DNA from: Protula sp. h YS-2021
Taxonomy: Eukaryota > Annelida > Polychaeta > Sabellida > Serpulidae
Direction: 5' to 3'
Assembly: GCA_949752745.1 (NCBI GenBank)
Contig: OX457026.1
Coordinates: 42,377,239 to 42,441,238 of the forward strand
DNA length: 64,000 bases
Under the pieces are notes generated by a model that was given only the letters and a program-made list of their open reading frames with translations, ran no database searches and was not told the origin of the DNA. The position numbers were made by a program, and so were the translations under genes. Shown here piece after piece: positions 10,149 to 21,500 of this stretch. Within the stretch, counting starts at the first letter, position 1; each line of letters opens with the position of its first letter.

Positions 10149-12600
10149 TACAGTTTGGATAGTCTGCTGTAGCACTATTTTCTTCCTATTTTTTATTTTT
10201 GGCACAGCAAAGGTGAGCCAAAGGCTGCCTTTTCATGGAAAACGGTACGTGACGCGGATGTTTATAGGATTCATGGGGCAAGGGCCGGTTGTGTGGAAAT
10301 AACGATGCAAGTGATAAGCCTTACTGCTCTTACGGATCTTGTACCAGGCCGTTACTTTTTTTGCGTGTATAAATCGGAACAGACTAATGATCAGGTTCCT
10401 TTTGGGCTTTTTTTCTCTTTGAAAAGTCTAAAAATGTATGGGTTCTTTGAATTATTAGGGCTTTAGGCCTCTTCGTGTTAGCCCCTACACTTAAAGGGGC
10501 AGAAACGTGGTTGGTATTTATCCATTAAAAATACCATATACAATTCTTTTCTAGAGTTAGCAAATGACAAAGATTTGCTAACCCTAGTGGGTGGTGTGTG
10601 TCTCGGTTTTTGCTTCTTGTTAGATTGGTCTTAATGGATACATTAGCGAAAGATATAGTTTGGATAGTCTGCTGTAGCACTATTTTCTTCCTATTTTTTT
10701 ATTTTTGGTACAGCAAAGGTGAGCCAAAGGCTGCCTTTTCATGGAAAACGGTACGTGACGCGGATGTTTATAGGATTCATGGGGCAAGGGCCGGTTGTGT
10801 GGAAATAACGATGCAAGTGATAAGCCTTACTGCTCTTACGGATCTTGTACCAGGCCGTTACTTTTTTTGCGTGTATAAATCGGAACAGACGAATGATCAG
10901 GTTCCTTTTGGGCTTTTTTATCTTTGAAAAGTCTAAAAATGTATGGGTTCTTTGAATTATTAGGGCTTTAGGCCTCTTCGTGTTAGCCCCTACACTTAAA
11001 GGGGCAGAAACGTGGTTGGTATTTATCCGTTAAAAATACCATATACAATTCTTTTCTAGAGTTAGCAAATGACAAAGATTTGCTAACCCTAGTGGGTGGT
11101 GTGTGTCTCGGTTTTTGCTTCTTGTTAGATTGGTCTTAATGGATACATTAGCGAAAGATATAGTTTGGATAGTCTGCTGTAGCACTATTTTCTTCCTATT
11201 TTTTTATTTTTGGCACAGCAAAGGTGAGCCAAAGGCTGCCTTTTCATGGAAAACGGTACGTGACGCGGATGTTTATAGGATTCATGGGGCAAGGGCCGGT
11301 TGTGTGGAAATAACGATGCAAGTGATAAGCCTTACTGCTCTTACGGATCTTGTACCAGGCCGTTACTTTTTTTGCGTGTATAAATCGGAACAGACGAATG
11401 ATCAGGTTCCTTTTGGGCTTTTTTATCTTTGAAAAGTCTAAAAATGTATGGGTTCTTTGAATTATTAGGGCTTTAGGCCTCTTCGTGTTAGCCCCTACAC
11501 TTAAAGGGGCAGAAACGTGGTTGGTATTTATCCGTTAAAAATACCATATACAATTCTTTTCTAGAGTTAGCAAATGACAAAGATTTGCTAACCCTAGTGG
11601 GTGGTGTGTGTCTCGGTTTTTGCTTCTTGTTAGATTGGTCTTAATGGATACATTAGCGAAAGATATAGTTTGGATAGTCTGCTGTAGCACTATTTTCTTC
11701 CTATTTTTTTATTTTTGGCACAGCAAAGGTGAGCCAAAGGCTGCCTTTTCATGGAAAACGGTACGTGACGCGGATGTTTATAGGATTCATGGGGCAAGGG
11801 CCGGTTGTGTGGAAATAACGATGCAAGTGATAAGCCTTACTGCTCTTACGGATCTTGTACCAGGCTGTTACTGTTTTTGCGTGTATAAATCGGAACAGAC
11901 TGACGATCAGGTTCCTTTTGGGCTTTTTTTTCTCTTTGAAAAGTCTAAAATTGTATGGGTTCTTTGAATTATTAGGGCTTTAGGCCTCTTCGTGTTAGCC
12001 CCTACACTTAAAGGGGCAGAAACGTGGTTGGTATTTATCCGTTAAAAATACCATATACAATTCTTTTCTAGAGTTAGCAAATGACAAAGATTTGCTAACC
12101 CTAGTGGGTGGTGTGTGTCTCGGTTTTTGCTTCTTGTTAGATTGGTCTTAATGGATACATTAGCAAAAGATATAGTTTGGATAGTCTGCTTAAGCAGTTT
12201 TTATCTTCCTATTTTTTTTTATTTTTGACACAGCAAAGGTGAGCCAAAGGCTGCCTTTTCATGGAAAACGGGTACGTGACGCCGATGTTTGAGATTCATG
12301 GGGCAAGGGCCGGTTGTGTAAAAATAACGATGGAAGTGATTAGCCTTACGGCTCTTACGGATCTTGTACCCGGCCGTCATTTTTTTTGCGTGTTTAAATC
12401 AGAACAGAGTAATGATCGGGTTCCTTTTGGGCTTTTTTTGTCTTTGACAAGTCTAAAAATTCTTTGATTTATTAGGGCTTTAGGCCTCTTCGTGTTAGCC
12501 CCTTCACTTAAACGTGGTTGATATTAATCCGATAAAAATACCCTATACAATTCTTTTCTAGAGTTAGCAAATTACAGAGATTTGCTAACTGGGTGGTGTG
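10149..12600 (+). repeat. 505-bp tandem array with a conserved open frame, about five units
   Basis: Units start near 10149 (partial), 10598, 11103, 11608 and 12113. The middle copies are almost identical and the last is more diverged, with indels. Each unit has an open frame containing GEPKAAFSWKTVRDADVYRI and ending KSEQTNDQVPFGLF. The frame has only a GTG-type start; the segment is preceded by a TTTTTATTTTTGGCACAG acceptor-like tract and AAAG|GTGAGC donor-like bases. Each unit also holds an inverted repeat, GTTAGCAAAT-7 nt-ATTTGCTAAC. Either a decayed tandem-exon gene or a satellite with a chance frame. Confidence 0.7.
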
Positions 12601-12659
12601 TGTGTCTAGTGTATTAATGTCGGGATATACTTATTTTGTTTATTTGTTTCCATTCCACT

Positions 12660-15570
12660 TTTTTATTATTATTATTTAGTCGAAAGCGGTGCTTTGATCA
12701 TGGTGCAAATGTACATTTCGATGTCGTCAAGAGTGTTGCACTGCATGCAAGGACAATTTGCATGGAAGATATGCCAACCCTAGCTGATGCGGCCGTATTC
12801 GCAGAGGATTAATGCACAGTTAACTGTACACTTCACGATGCAAACTCCATGTTCTAACTAAATTACAAGGCTACCACATTTATGAAACACTACCGAATAT
12901 TGTGTGTGCTGCAGGATCAGTTCATCGAATCAGTCAACTGTGCAGTTAACTTCAGCGAATACGGGTGCTGTAATGTGAATCGAGAGTATGTTAGTGTTGG
13001 CATATACTCCAATTTTATTTCTATTCATGCTTTCATCATGGTGTAAATATTCATTTCGATATATTTAAGAGTTGGTTTGCTACATGGTAAAGGTGTATTT
13101 TAAGTGACCAAGAAAAACCTTCTTAGATAGACGAGTATTTATTTCGCATTTGACATGATAAGTATAACCGTATTTGACCCGACCCAACATGAAATTTTAA
13201 ATTAAAGCTTGGTTACTTAAAGTATACCTTTACCAGTGACATTTATTCAAGAGTTCTGTAAGTGGTTTATTCGAGCGTGTTCCAAGTGGGCAAACTGTTG
13301 CCCTGTAATAAAACTTGAAAGGATTTGCTAACGCTAGCTGAAGCGCCGTATTAACCGCGGTTAACTGCGCAGTTATCTGTACATCTCACGACACAAATAA
13401 TATGATTACAATAAATTACAAGGTTAGTTTTTAGGTCAATTTATTTCGTTGATAATGTTACATTTATTAGACATTTCTGAAAATTGTGTGCTACGGGCTC
13501 TGTTCATCGAATCAGTCAACTGTGCAGTTAACTTCAGCAAATACGGGTGCTGCACTGTGCATCGAGAGTATGTTAGTGTTGGCATATACTCTAAGTTTAT
13601 TTGTATTCATGCTATCATCGCGGTGTAAATATTCATTTCGATATATTTAAGAGTTGGTTTGCTACATGGTAAAGGTGTATTTTAAGTGACCAAGAAAAAC
13701 CTTCGTGACATTTATTCAAGAGTTCTGTAAGTGGTTTATTCGAGCGTGTTCCAAGTGGGCAAACTGTTCCCTGTAATAAAACTTGAAAGGATTTGCTAAC
13801 GCTAGCTGAAGCGCCGTATTAACCGCGGTTAACTGCGCAGTTATCTGTACACCTCACGACACAAATCCCATGATCACAATAAATTACAAGGTTAGTTTTT
13901 AGGTCAATTTATTTCGTTGATAATGTTATATTTATTAGACATTTCTGAAAATTGTGTGCTACGGGCTCTGTTCATCGAATCAGTCAACTGTGCAGTTAAC
14001 TTCAGCGAATACGGGTGCTGTACTGTGCATCGAGAGTATGTTAGTGTTGGCATATACTCTAAGTTTATTTGTGTTCATGCTATCATCACGGTGTAAATAT
14101 TCATTTCGATATATTTAAGAGTTGGTTTGCTACATGGTAAAGGTGTATTTTAAGTGACCAAGAAAACCTTAGATAGACGAGTATTTATTTCGCATTTGAC
14201 ATGATAAGTATAACCGTATTTGACCCGACCCAACATGAAATTTTAAATTAAAGCTTGGTTACTTAAAGTATACCTTTACCAGTGACATTTATTCAAGAGT
14301 TCTGTAAGTGGTTTATTCGAGCGTGTTCCAAGTGGGCAAACTGTTGCCCTGTAATAAAACTTGAAAGGATTTGCTAACGCTAGCTGAAGCGCCGTATTAA
14401 CCGCGGTTAACTGCGCAGTTATCTGTACATCTCACGACACAAATAATATGATTACAATAAATTACAAGGTTAGTTTTTAGGTCAATTTATTTCGTTGATA
14501 ATGTTACATTTATTAGACATTTCTGAAAATTGTGTGCTACGGGCTCTGTTCATCGAATCAGTCAACTGTGCAGTTAACTTCAGCAAATACGGGTGCTGCA
14601 CTGTGCATCGAGAGTATGTTAGTGTTGGCATATACTCTAAGTTTATTTGTATTCATGCTATCATCGCGGTGTAAATATTCATTTCGATATATTTAAGAGT
14701 TGGTTTGCTACATGGTAAAGGTGTATTTTAAGTGACCAAGAAAAACCTTCGTGACATTTATTCAAGAGTTCTGTAAGTGGTTTATTCGAGCGTGTTCCAA
14801 GTGGGCAAACTGTTCCCTGTAATAAAACTTGAAAGGATTTGCTAACGCTAGCTGAAGCGCCGTATTAACCGCGGTTAACTGCGCAGTTATCTGTACACCT
14901 CACGACACAAATCCCATGATCACAATAAATTACAAGGTTAGTTTTTAGGTCAATTTATTTCGTTGATAATGTTATATTTATTAGACATTTCTGAAAATTG
15001 TGTGCTACGGGCTCTGTTCATCGAATCAGTCAACTGTGCAGTTAACTTCAGCGAATACGGGTGCTGTACTGTGCATCGAGAGTATGTTAGTGTTGGCATA
15101 TACTCTAAGTTTATTTGTGTTCATGCTATCATCACGGTGTAAATATTCATTTCGATATATTTAAGAGTTGGTTTGCTACATGGTAAAGGTGTATTTTAAG
15201 TGACCAAGAAAACCTTAGATAGACGAGTATTTATTTCGCATTTGACATGATAAGTATAACCGTATTTGACCCGACCCAACATGAAATTTTAAATTAAAGC
15301 TTGGTTACTTAAAGTATACCTTTACCAGTGACATTTATTCAAGAGTTCTGTAAGTGGTTTATTCGAGCGTGTTCCAAGTGGGCAAACTGTTGCCCTGTAA
15401 TAAAACTTGAAAGGATTTGCTAACGCTAGCTGAAGCGCCGTATTAACCTCGGTTAACTACGCAGTCATCTGTACACCTCACGACACAAATTCCATGACCA
15501 AAATAAATTACAAGGTTAGTTTTTAGGTCAATTTATTACTTGATAATGTTACATTTATCAGTACATTTCT
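12660..15570. repeat. Higher-order satellite, 576/470-bp alternating monomers
   Basis: The landmark GGATTTGCTAACGCTAGCTG recurs at about 13320, 13791, 14367, 14837 and 15413, spacings 471, 576, 470, 576. A 1046-bp dimer is therefore the repeating unit; the short monomer lacks about 106 bp beginning AGATAGACGAGTATTTATTT. Each monomer contains a foldback segment: GCGCCGTATTAACCGCGG... at one end and an inverted ...AACTTCAGCRAATACGGGTGC at the other, about 200 bp apart, with palindromes TAACCGCGGTTA and AACTGCGCAGTT. A diverged edge copy is at 12780-12975. No coding potential. Confidence 0.85.
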
Positions 15571-16583
15571 GAAAATTTTCTGTGCATATACTTCAAGTTA
15601 TTTGTATTCATAAATTGTGTGAATACGGCTCCTGGTGTATCGAGTGTATTAGTGTAGGGATATATGTCCAATTTAATTGTATCCTTTTATATTTTACATT
15701 CTTTCAGAGCTTCTGGATCTAGTTCATATTTTCACTTCAATTTTTTCTGGTTGACATTCAGTTATATAGCATACTGAAATGAGACCTTGCTAAAAGATAC
15801 GATTAATATTTGGATGAAAAAAAATAGTTGACCTTTTTTTATAAAGAATGCTGTTTGGAATCTCTTGAGTGTGTGCTTCTTACAGAAGTGCAAAACGTGA
15901 TATGGAAGCTCGAGTGATGTCACCGAATTAGATCTCCTTGCACTTTGATTAAGCGCAAAAAGAATGTATTGTTGGGTGTTTTCTCTGTTCTAGCGTCTAG
16001 TCAGATGTTTCCCACTTCAGTGCAAAAACCTTTGCAAATTACCAGTCTGCGATAATAAATAATTCTTGTCGGATAAAGTTAACTTCAATATTGTGTCAAA
16101 ATAGTTTTTGTCGGATAAAGTTAACTCATTTAATATATCAGTTCACGCACTTTTTTAAATGTGTGACAGTTTTGAACCGCTGAAGACACAATATAGCCCG
16201 CAAAGGGTTGACCGTGTCCTTAAACACAGCGCATAACTAACTCGTAGGGCAGAAACACTTGAAAGATTGCCTCCATTTCCACTATTTTTATTCTGCAAAA
16301 AAGTATAGCGCCTGCACTGAAAGTTCTCGATTTTTTTAAAATATGTGTGGGTTTTACTCCCTTTATGATTCGATTCGTTAACTTTTCTATTTAAAAAAAG
16401 ATTTAGAAACGCTTGAATTTTAAATAGCTGTTTGTATGCACCGTGCAGGAAGATACATGTTTCAACATGGCCAGACGTGTTGTTGCATATACCCATTGAT
16501 GCGCAACGGATGCGTTCATGTCACAAGTTCAATATTACCGGTAAAGCATAACCGCTATTCCCAGAAATTCTGAACTTTACAAA
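15571..16583. other. Non-repetitive AT-rich spacer
   Basis: No exon recognised. A short duplicated phrase GTCGGATAAAGTTAACT occurs at about 16069 and 16112. A minus-strand open stretch at 16155-16496 has no motif and a poor Met context, so it is not called. Confidence 0.4.
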
Positions 16584-16988
16584 ATGGAGCCGTCATTTGA
16601 GGAGAAAAATTTAAATAAATTACTTGATGTAATTGACAATAGGTTTATATTAAGCCATGACCTAGGACAGGTTATCTATGGAGACCAGGCATACGTAAAA
16701 GACTGTTTGGTGTATTTGTTAACGGAAGACAGTGTTTTCGCGCATGTTTTATACTTGGCAGTTGTTGAGGCGATCCAGGATATGGAATATACGGAGGATC
16801 CGCCTTTATTGGCATATTTAGTTTTTCTGACTAACCGTAAACTTTGGAAAATTAAGCACCAAGAACCTTTCAAAAGACATGATTTGGATTCAGATACTTA
16901 TACGCATATGTTCGAAACAAGTTTTCATGTACTTTGTGTTTTTGATGGGCAAGAAACAGTTGAAGAGTTCGAAATTGGTGTACTGTAA
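16584..16988 (+). CDS. Small unrecognised protein, 134 aa
   Basis: An uninterrupted frame from ATG (AAAATGG context) to TAA, starting MEPSFEEKNLNKLLDVIDNR. It is acidic, mostly helical by eye, with a hydrophobic middle (VFAHVLYLAVVEAI) and no signal peptide or known motif. A diverged, stop-riddled copy follows immediately at about 17030-17290, which argues that the sequence once was or is a coding unit and not a chance ORF. No intron sites or polyadenylation signal were identified. I do not recognise the family; a mobile-element accessory protein is possible. Confidence 0.5.
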   Translation: MEPSFEEKNLNKLLDVIDNRFILSHDLGQVIYGDQAYVKDCLVYLLTEDSVFAHVLYLAVVEAIQDMEYTEDPPLLAYLVFLTNRKLWKIKHQEPFKRHDLDSDTYTHMFETSFHVLCVFDGQETVEEFEIGVL

Positions 16989-17029
16989 TAGAGACACATT
17001 TAGAAACGTGACCATGAACCAACTATGTG

Positions 17030-17290
17030 CATAGTATTTGGCGCTTTGACTTCACAACTTAAAGATAAATGGTTACTTGTTCAACATATACGACGCAGTT
17101 ACTGAAACAATTGATGAGGTGGAATTTACAGAGGAACCATATTTGCTGGCAAACTTAGTTCATATAAATAAACCGTAAATTTAGTGAAATTGTTCAAGAA
17201 CCTTTGACAGGAATTGTTATATATCCTGATATGTGTTAAGATATGTTTCCCGAAAGTATTCATGTATGTGCACGCTATTTTCTATGCTGA
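17030..17290 (+). pseudogene. Decayed tandem copy of the 134-aa ORF
   Basis: Matches 16735-16950 along its length: GCAGTTACTGAAACAATTGA versus GCAGTTGTTGAGGCGATCCA, then TTTACAGAGGAACCATATTT versus TATACGGAGGATCCGCCTTT, then AAACCGTAAATTTAGTGAAA versus TAACCGTAAACTTTGGAAAA. Small indels and in-frame stops interrupt it. Confidence 0.65.
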
Positions 17291-17793
17291 CTTCTTGTAG
17301 CTTAAGTGCAGTTGAAATTGGCACACATTCAAAAACTTGCTACCCGCGCCCATATTGGGATTGTAAAGCAATTATGACCGTCACTTAAGCGTTGTCAGAC
17401 CCAATAATTCTCAAAATAAATGTATGGCCAAACTGAGCTAAAGGAAATACAGATAAGAGGAAATAAATGTACAGTCTCGTTTATAAGACATTCAGGTCAA
17501 TAACAAATAGAATGTGAGAATTAGCCTGAAAACTATTATATTGCTCTTCCCTATTTTGTAAACTGGAATTTACAGCACGTTGCAAGCATAAAAAGTTGTT
17601 GTTCTCTTTACTTTCTATTGCAAAAGTGTTGAATTGAAAAGTGTAAAACTTTGATGCCAATTAAAACCTTGTAACTAGAAATTAAAAGTTTTCTTTTAAT
17701 TCAATGTCACTCCAACAGTACGACATAGAATTTGTTTGTGAATTTTTGTTGCATGACATTAAGGGTATTGAGTTTATCTTATTCTTCACATAG
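17291..17793. other. AT-rich edge of the large repeat block
   Basis: No gene. From about 17395 the text resembles parts of the 920-bp unit (AATAAATGTA...ACATTCAGGTCAAT, TTGTAACTAGA), so this is a diverged outer unit of the array that follows. Confidence 0.5.
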
Positions 17794-17996
17794 CCTCGAG
17801 ACTGGAAGATCTTGGGTTGAATCCCGTTCGGGTCATACCTAAGACTTTAAAACTTTGACTCCTCCTTGCTACCCTGTGAGGCAATCCACATGTAAGGGTT
17901 AGAAGGATGGCTGGAATGCCCCATTTCAGTATAATGTGGCAGGGGGATCCCGATATGACCATAGTTGATTGCGATCTAAAGAACAATACAATACAA
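17794..17996 (+). repeat. tRNA-derived SINE, copy 2
   Basis: Starts CCTCGAGACTGGAAGATC and ends AACAATACAATACAA; collinear with the copy at 329-540. Flanked by CTTCACATAG at 17784-17793 and 17998-18007, a 10-bp target-site duplication. The matching place in the related flank near 24765 is empty, so insertion followed the array's duplication. Confidence 0.85.
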
Positions 17997-18312
17997 CCTT
18001 CACATAGCATCCATGGTTGAAGAATCTTTACCACTTAAGTACAAAAAAAATTAGGCCGTCGTACAAGCGATATTAGATCTATCATTTAAAAAAAGCAAAG
18101 CAATTCTAAGCAAACAAGCTGAAGTAATAGAACTAGAGATAAAAAAATAAATGTTTAATTATGAAGACCGCAGTTTTAGGCGAAAAAAAAAGCAATCTAT
18201 GGAAAATGCAAGCCATTTCTCTTCATGTTTTGTGTTGTATCCCCACATGTCTAGAAATCATTAGTCGAATTTAAAATTCAGTCGAATCCAGCCACCATAC
18301 ATTGACAAAAAA

Positions 18313-18357
18313 AATAACACTGTGTACATACCGAAGCGGTATGAACACAGTGTTATT
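18313..18357. repeat. 45-nt near-perfect hairpin, copy 1
   Basis: Arms AATAACACTGTGTACATACC and GGTATGAACACAGTGTTATT around a CGAAGC-type loop. The partner is at 25074-25118, at the other edge of the 920-bp array. Confidence 0.8.
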
Positions 18358-18589
18358 TAACGTCAGTGTTTCAAAATAAAAAGTACAAAAAAAGTAAAAT
18401 TAAATGTCACAGCCATTATTTTCTTAATTGCACATATTGTGTGCAACAAACAGAATAAAGTTAATACATTATGCTAAAAAATATTAATTCCGCAATTTAA
18501 TCGTTGTTGGACCCAAAAAGATAAATATGTAAATAGAACAATTTCTTCACATGTAGAATAAACATAGCCTCCATAACCAGTTATGGGCT

Positions 18590-21500
18590 GGTGGGACTAG
18601 TTTTCCCATCCATAACGTGGTTCTTGTGGGGAGGGGGGGGGGTAAAAGTATCTTTGATCCACTTTATCTGAGCAGCTCACATCAATATTCCGATGCCTAT
18701 GTTTCTTTTATTCTAACGATCTTCTTTCAAAAGCAGTAATCTGAACAGGATTAGGTCATAAACTATTGCAACTTTTTTAATTTAAGAAGACTTTACTGCA
18801 TTCAATCCGGAATTCAATGACAATTTATAGAATATTTACAATTAGTCTGAACAAAAAGCTTCAGAAGAATGTAATATTGGAGAGTATGCGAACCCTATGC
18901 CTTCACCAAATAAAAACTACAGCGCGATATGTAAGATGTATCCAAGCAGTTGTAGAAAATTTAAGCGTTTCAAGATCATAACATCAATAAAAAGAGCATA
19001 AAGACAGTCACTGAAGGTTTTGGGCCCAATTCAAAAAGAAAAATTAGAAAATTCTAAACACAGGTGCAACAAAGACGGCTAATTTTCACAGAGATAAGTG
19101 AAAATAAATGTATGGTGTTGTTTATAACACATTCAGGTCAATTACAACTACAATATGAAAAAAGCCTGTAAATGTAAGAAAGAGCCTACCAATTATTATA
19201 GTAATCTTCTCCACTTTGAAAACACGAATTTGCACATATTACAAGCATAAAAAGTTCTTGTTCTTTTTCTTTCAAATGTAAAAATGCTGAATTGAGAAGT
19301 TTAAAACTTTGATGCCAATTAAAACCTTGTAACCAGATCGTAAGTTTTTTAAATTCAATATCACTCATATAGTACGACGTGGAATATCGGTCTTAGCCAG
19401 CATTATCTCAAGGGATTTGTGAGTTCCCTTGCATGAGATTAGACGTATTGTTTAAAGTGTCTCCGCATGAATAACTTGGTTCTTGGCGCAGAAGGGGTGG
19501 ATTTAAAGTATATTTGATCCACTTTTTGAAAGCAGCCCATATCAGTGTTGCGATGCCTATTTTTGTTTATTCTGATTATCCGCTTTCACGCCTTTTCTTA
19601 AATATATTTTTCCTTCTCAAAAGCAGAAATATCAACAGTAGACGGGATGGCCTCAAGGATTATGTCATAAACAATAACAATTTCACTTTCAAAAGACATT
19701 GATCTGTACAATCAGAAAAATAATGACAATATATCGAGCAGTTACACTTAGTCCAAACAAAACTCGTCAGAGAAATGTAACATTCCAGAGTAAACAGGCC
19801 CTATCTCTTTACGAAAAAAATAATAAACCCCACACATGAGAGATTTGTGCACGCAACTGTAGAAAATTGAAGCGTTTTAAGATCATACCACCAATGAAAA
19901 GAAAATAAAGTCAGTCATTCGCAGCGATTTTGGGCCCATCGATTCAAAAGGAAAATTAGAAGATTCTAACCGCATGTCTAAATACAGCTAAATTTAACAG
20001 AGATAAGAGAAAAATAAATGTATAACGTCGTCTATAGCACATTCAGAAAAATTGTGTAAAATAACATGTAAATATGAGAAACAGCCTGCAAACTATTATA
20101 GTAATCTTCCCCAGTTTGAAAACCGGAATTTACCACACATTACAAGTATAAAAAGCTGTTGTTCTCTTTTCTTTCAATTGTATAAATGCTGAATTATAAA
20201 TGTGTATCACTTTCATGCCACGTAAAACCTTATAACTAGATCTTAAAAGTCCTTTTTTTAATCCAATGTCACTGAAATAGTACGACATGGAATATCGGGC
20301 GTAGCCAGCATTTTTTCAAGGAGTTTGTGAATTTCCGTTGCGTGACATTAAAAGTATTGTTTCAAATGTCTTCGCATAAATAACTTGGTTCTTGGGGTAG
20401 GTGGGAGTAGGGAGGGGTGGATTTAAAGTATATTTGACCCACTTTTTCAAGGCAGCCCATATCAATGTTGCGATACCTAAGATTGTTTATTCTAAGGATC
20501 CGCTTTCACGATTTTTTTAAGAATATATTTTTCTTTCTCAAAAGCAGAAATATCAAGAGGAGACGGGATGGCCTCAAGGATTATGTCATAAACAATAACA
20601 ATTTCACTTTCATCCGACCTTGTTCTGTACAATCAGGAAAATAATGACAATATATCGAGCAGTTACACTTAGTCCAAACAAAATTCGTCAGAGAAATGTA
20701 ACATTCCAGAGTAAACAGACCCTATCTGTTTACGAAAAAAATAATAAAACGCATACATAAGAGATTTCTGCGCCCAACTATAGAAAATTGAAGCGTTTTA
20801 AGATCATACCACCAATGAAAAGAAAATAAAGTCAGTCATTCGCAGCGGTTTTGGGCCCATCGATTCAAAAGGAAAATTAGAAGATCTAACCGCATGTGGA
20901 AATACAGCTAATTTTAACAGAGATAAGAGAAAAATAAATGTATAACGTCGTCTATAGAACATTCAGATAAACTGTGTAAAATAACATGTAAATATGAAAA
21001 ACAGCCTGCAAACTATTAGAGTAAGCATCTCCAGTTTGAAAACCGGAATTTACCACACATTACAAGCATAGAAAAGTGTTGTTCTCTTTTTTTTCAATTG
21101 TATAAATGTTGAATTGTAAATGTGTAACACTTTCATGCCAATTAAAACCTTGTAACTAGATCTTAATAGTCCTTTTTTTGTTCAATCCAATGCCACTCAA
21201 ACAGCACGATATGGAATATCGGGCGTAGCCAGCATTTTTTCAAGGAGTTTGTGAATTTCCGTTGCGTGACATTAAAAGTATTGTTTCAAATGTCTTCGCA
21301 TAAATAACTTGGTTCTTGGGAAAGGTGGGAGTAGGGAGGGGGGTGGATTTAAAGTATATTTGACCCACTTTTTCAAGGCAGTCCATATCAATGTTGCCAA
21401 ACCTAAGATGGTTTATTCTAAGGATCCCCTTTCACGATTTTTTTTAAGAATGTAATATTCTTTCTCAAAAGCAGAAATATCAAGAGGAGACGGGATGGCC

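Noticed and set aside
16155..16496. 113-residue minus-strand frame
   Set aside because: No motif, no duplicate, low-complexity residues; likely chance in AT-rich DNA.
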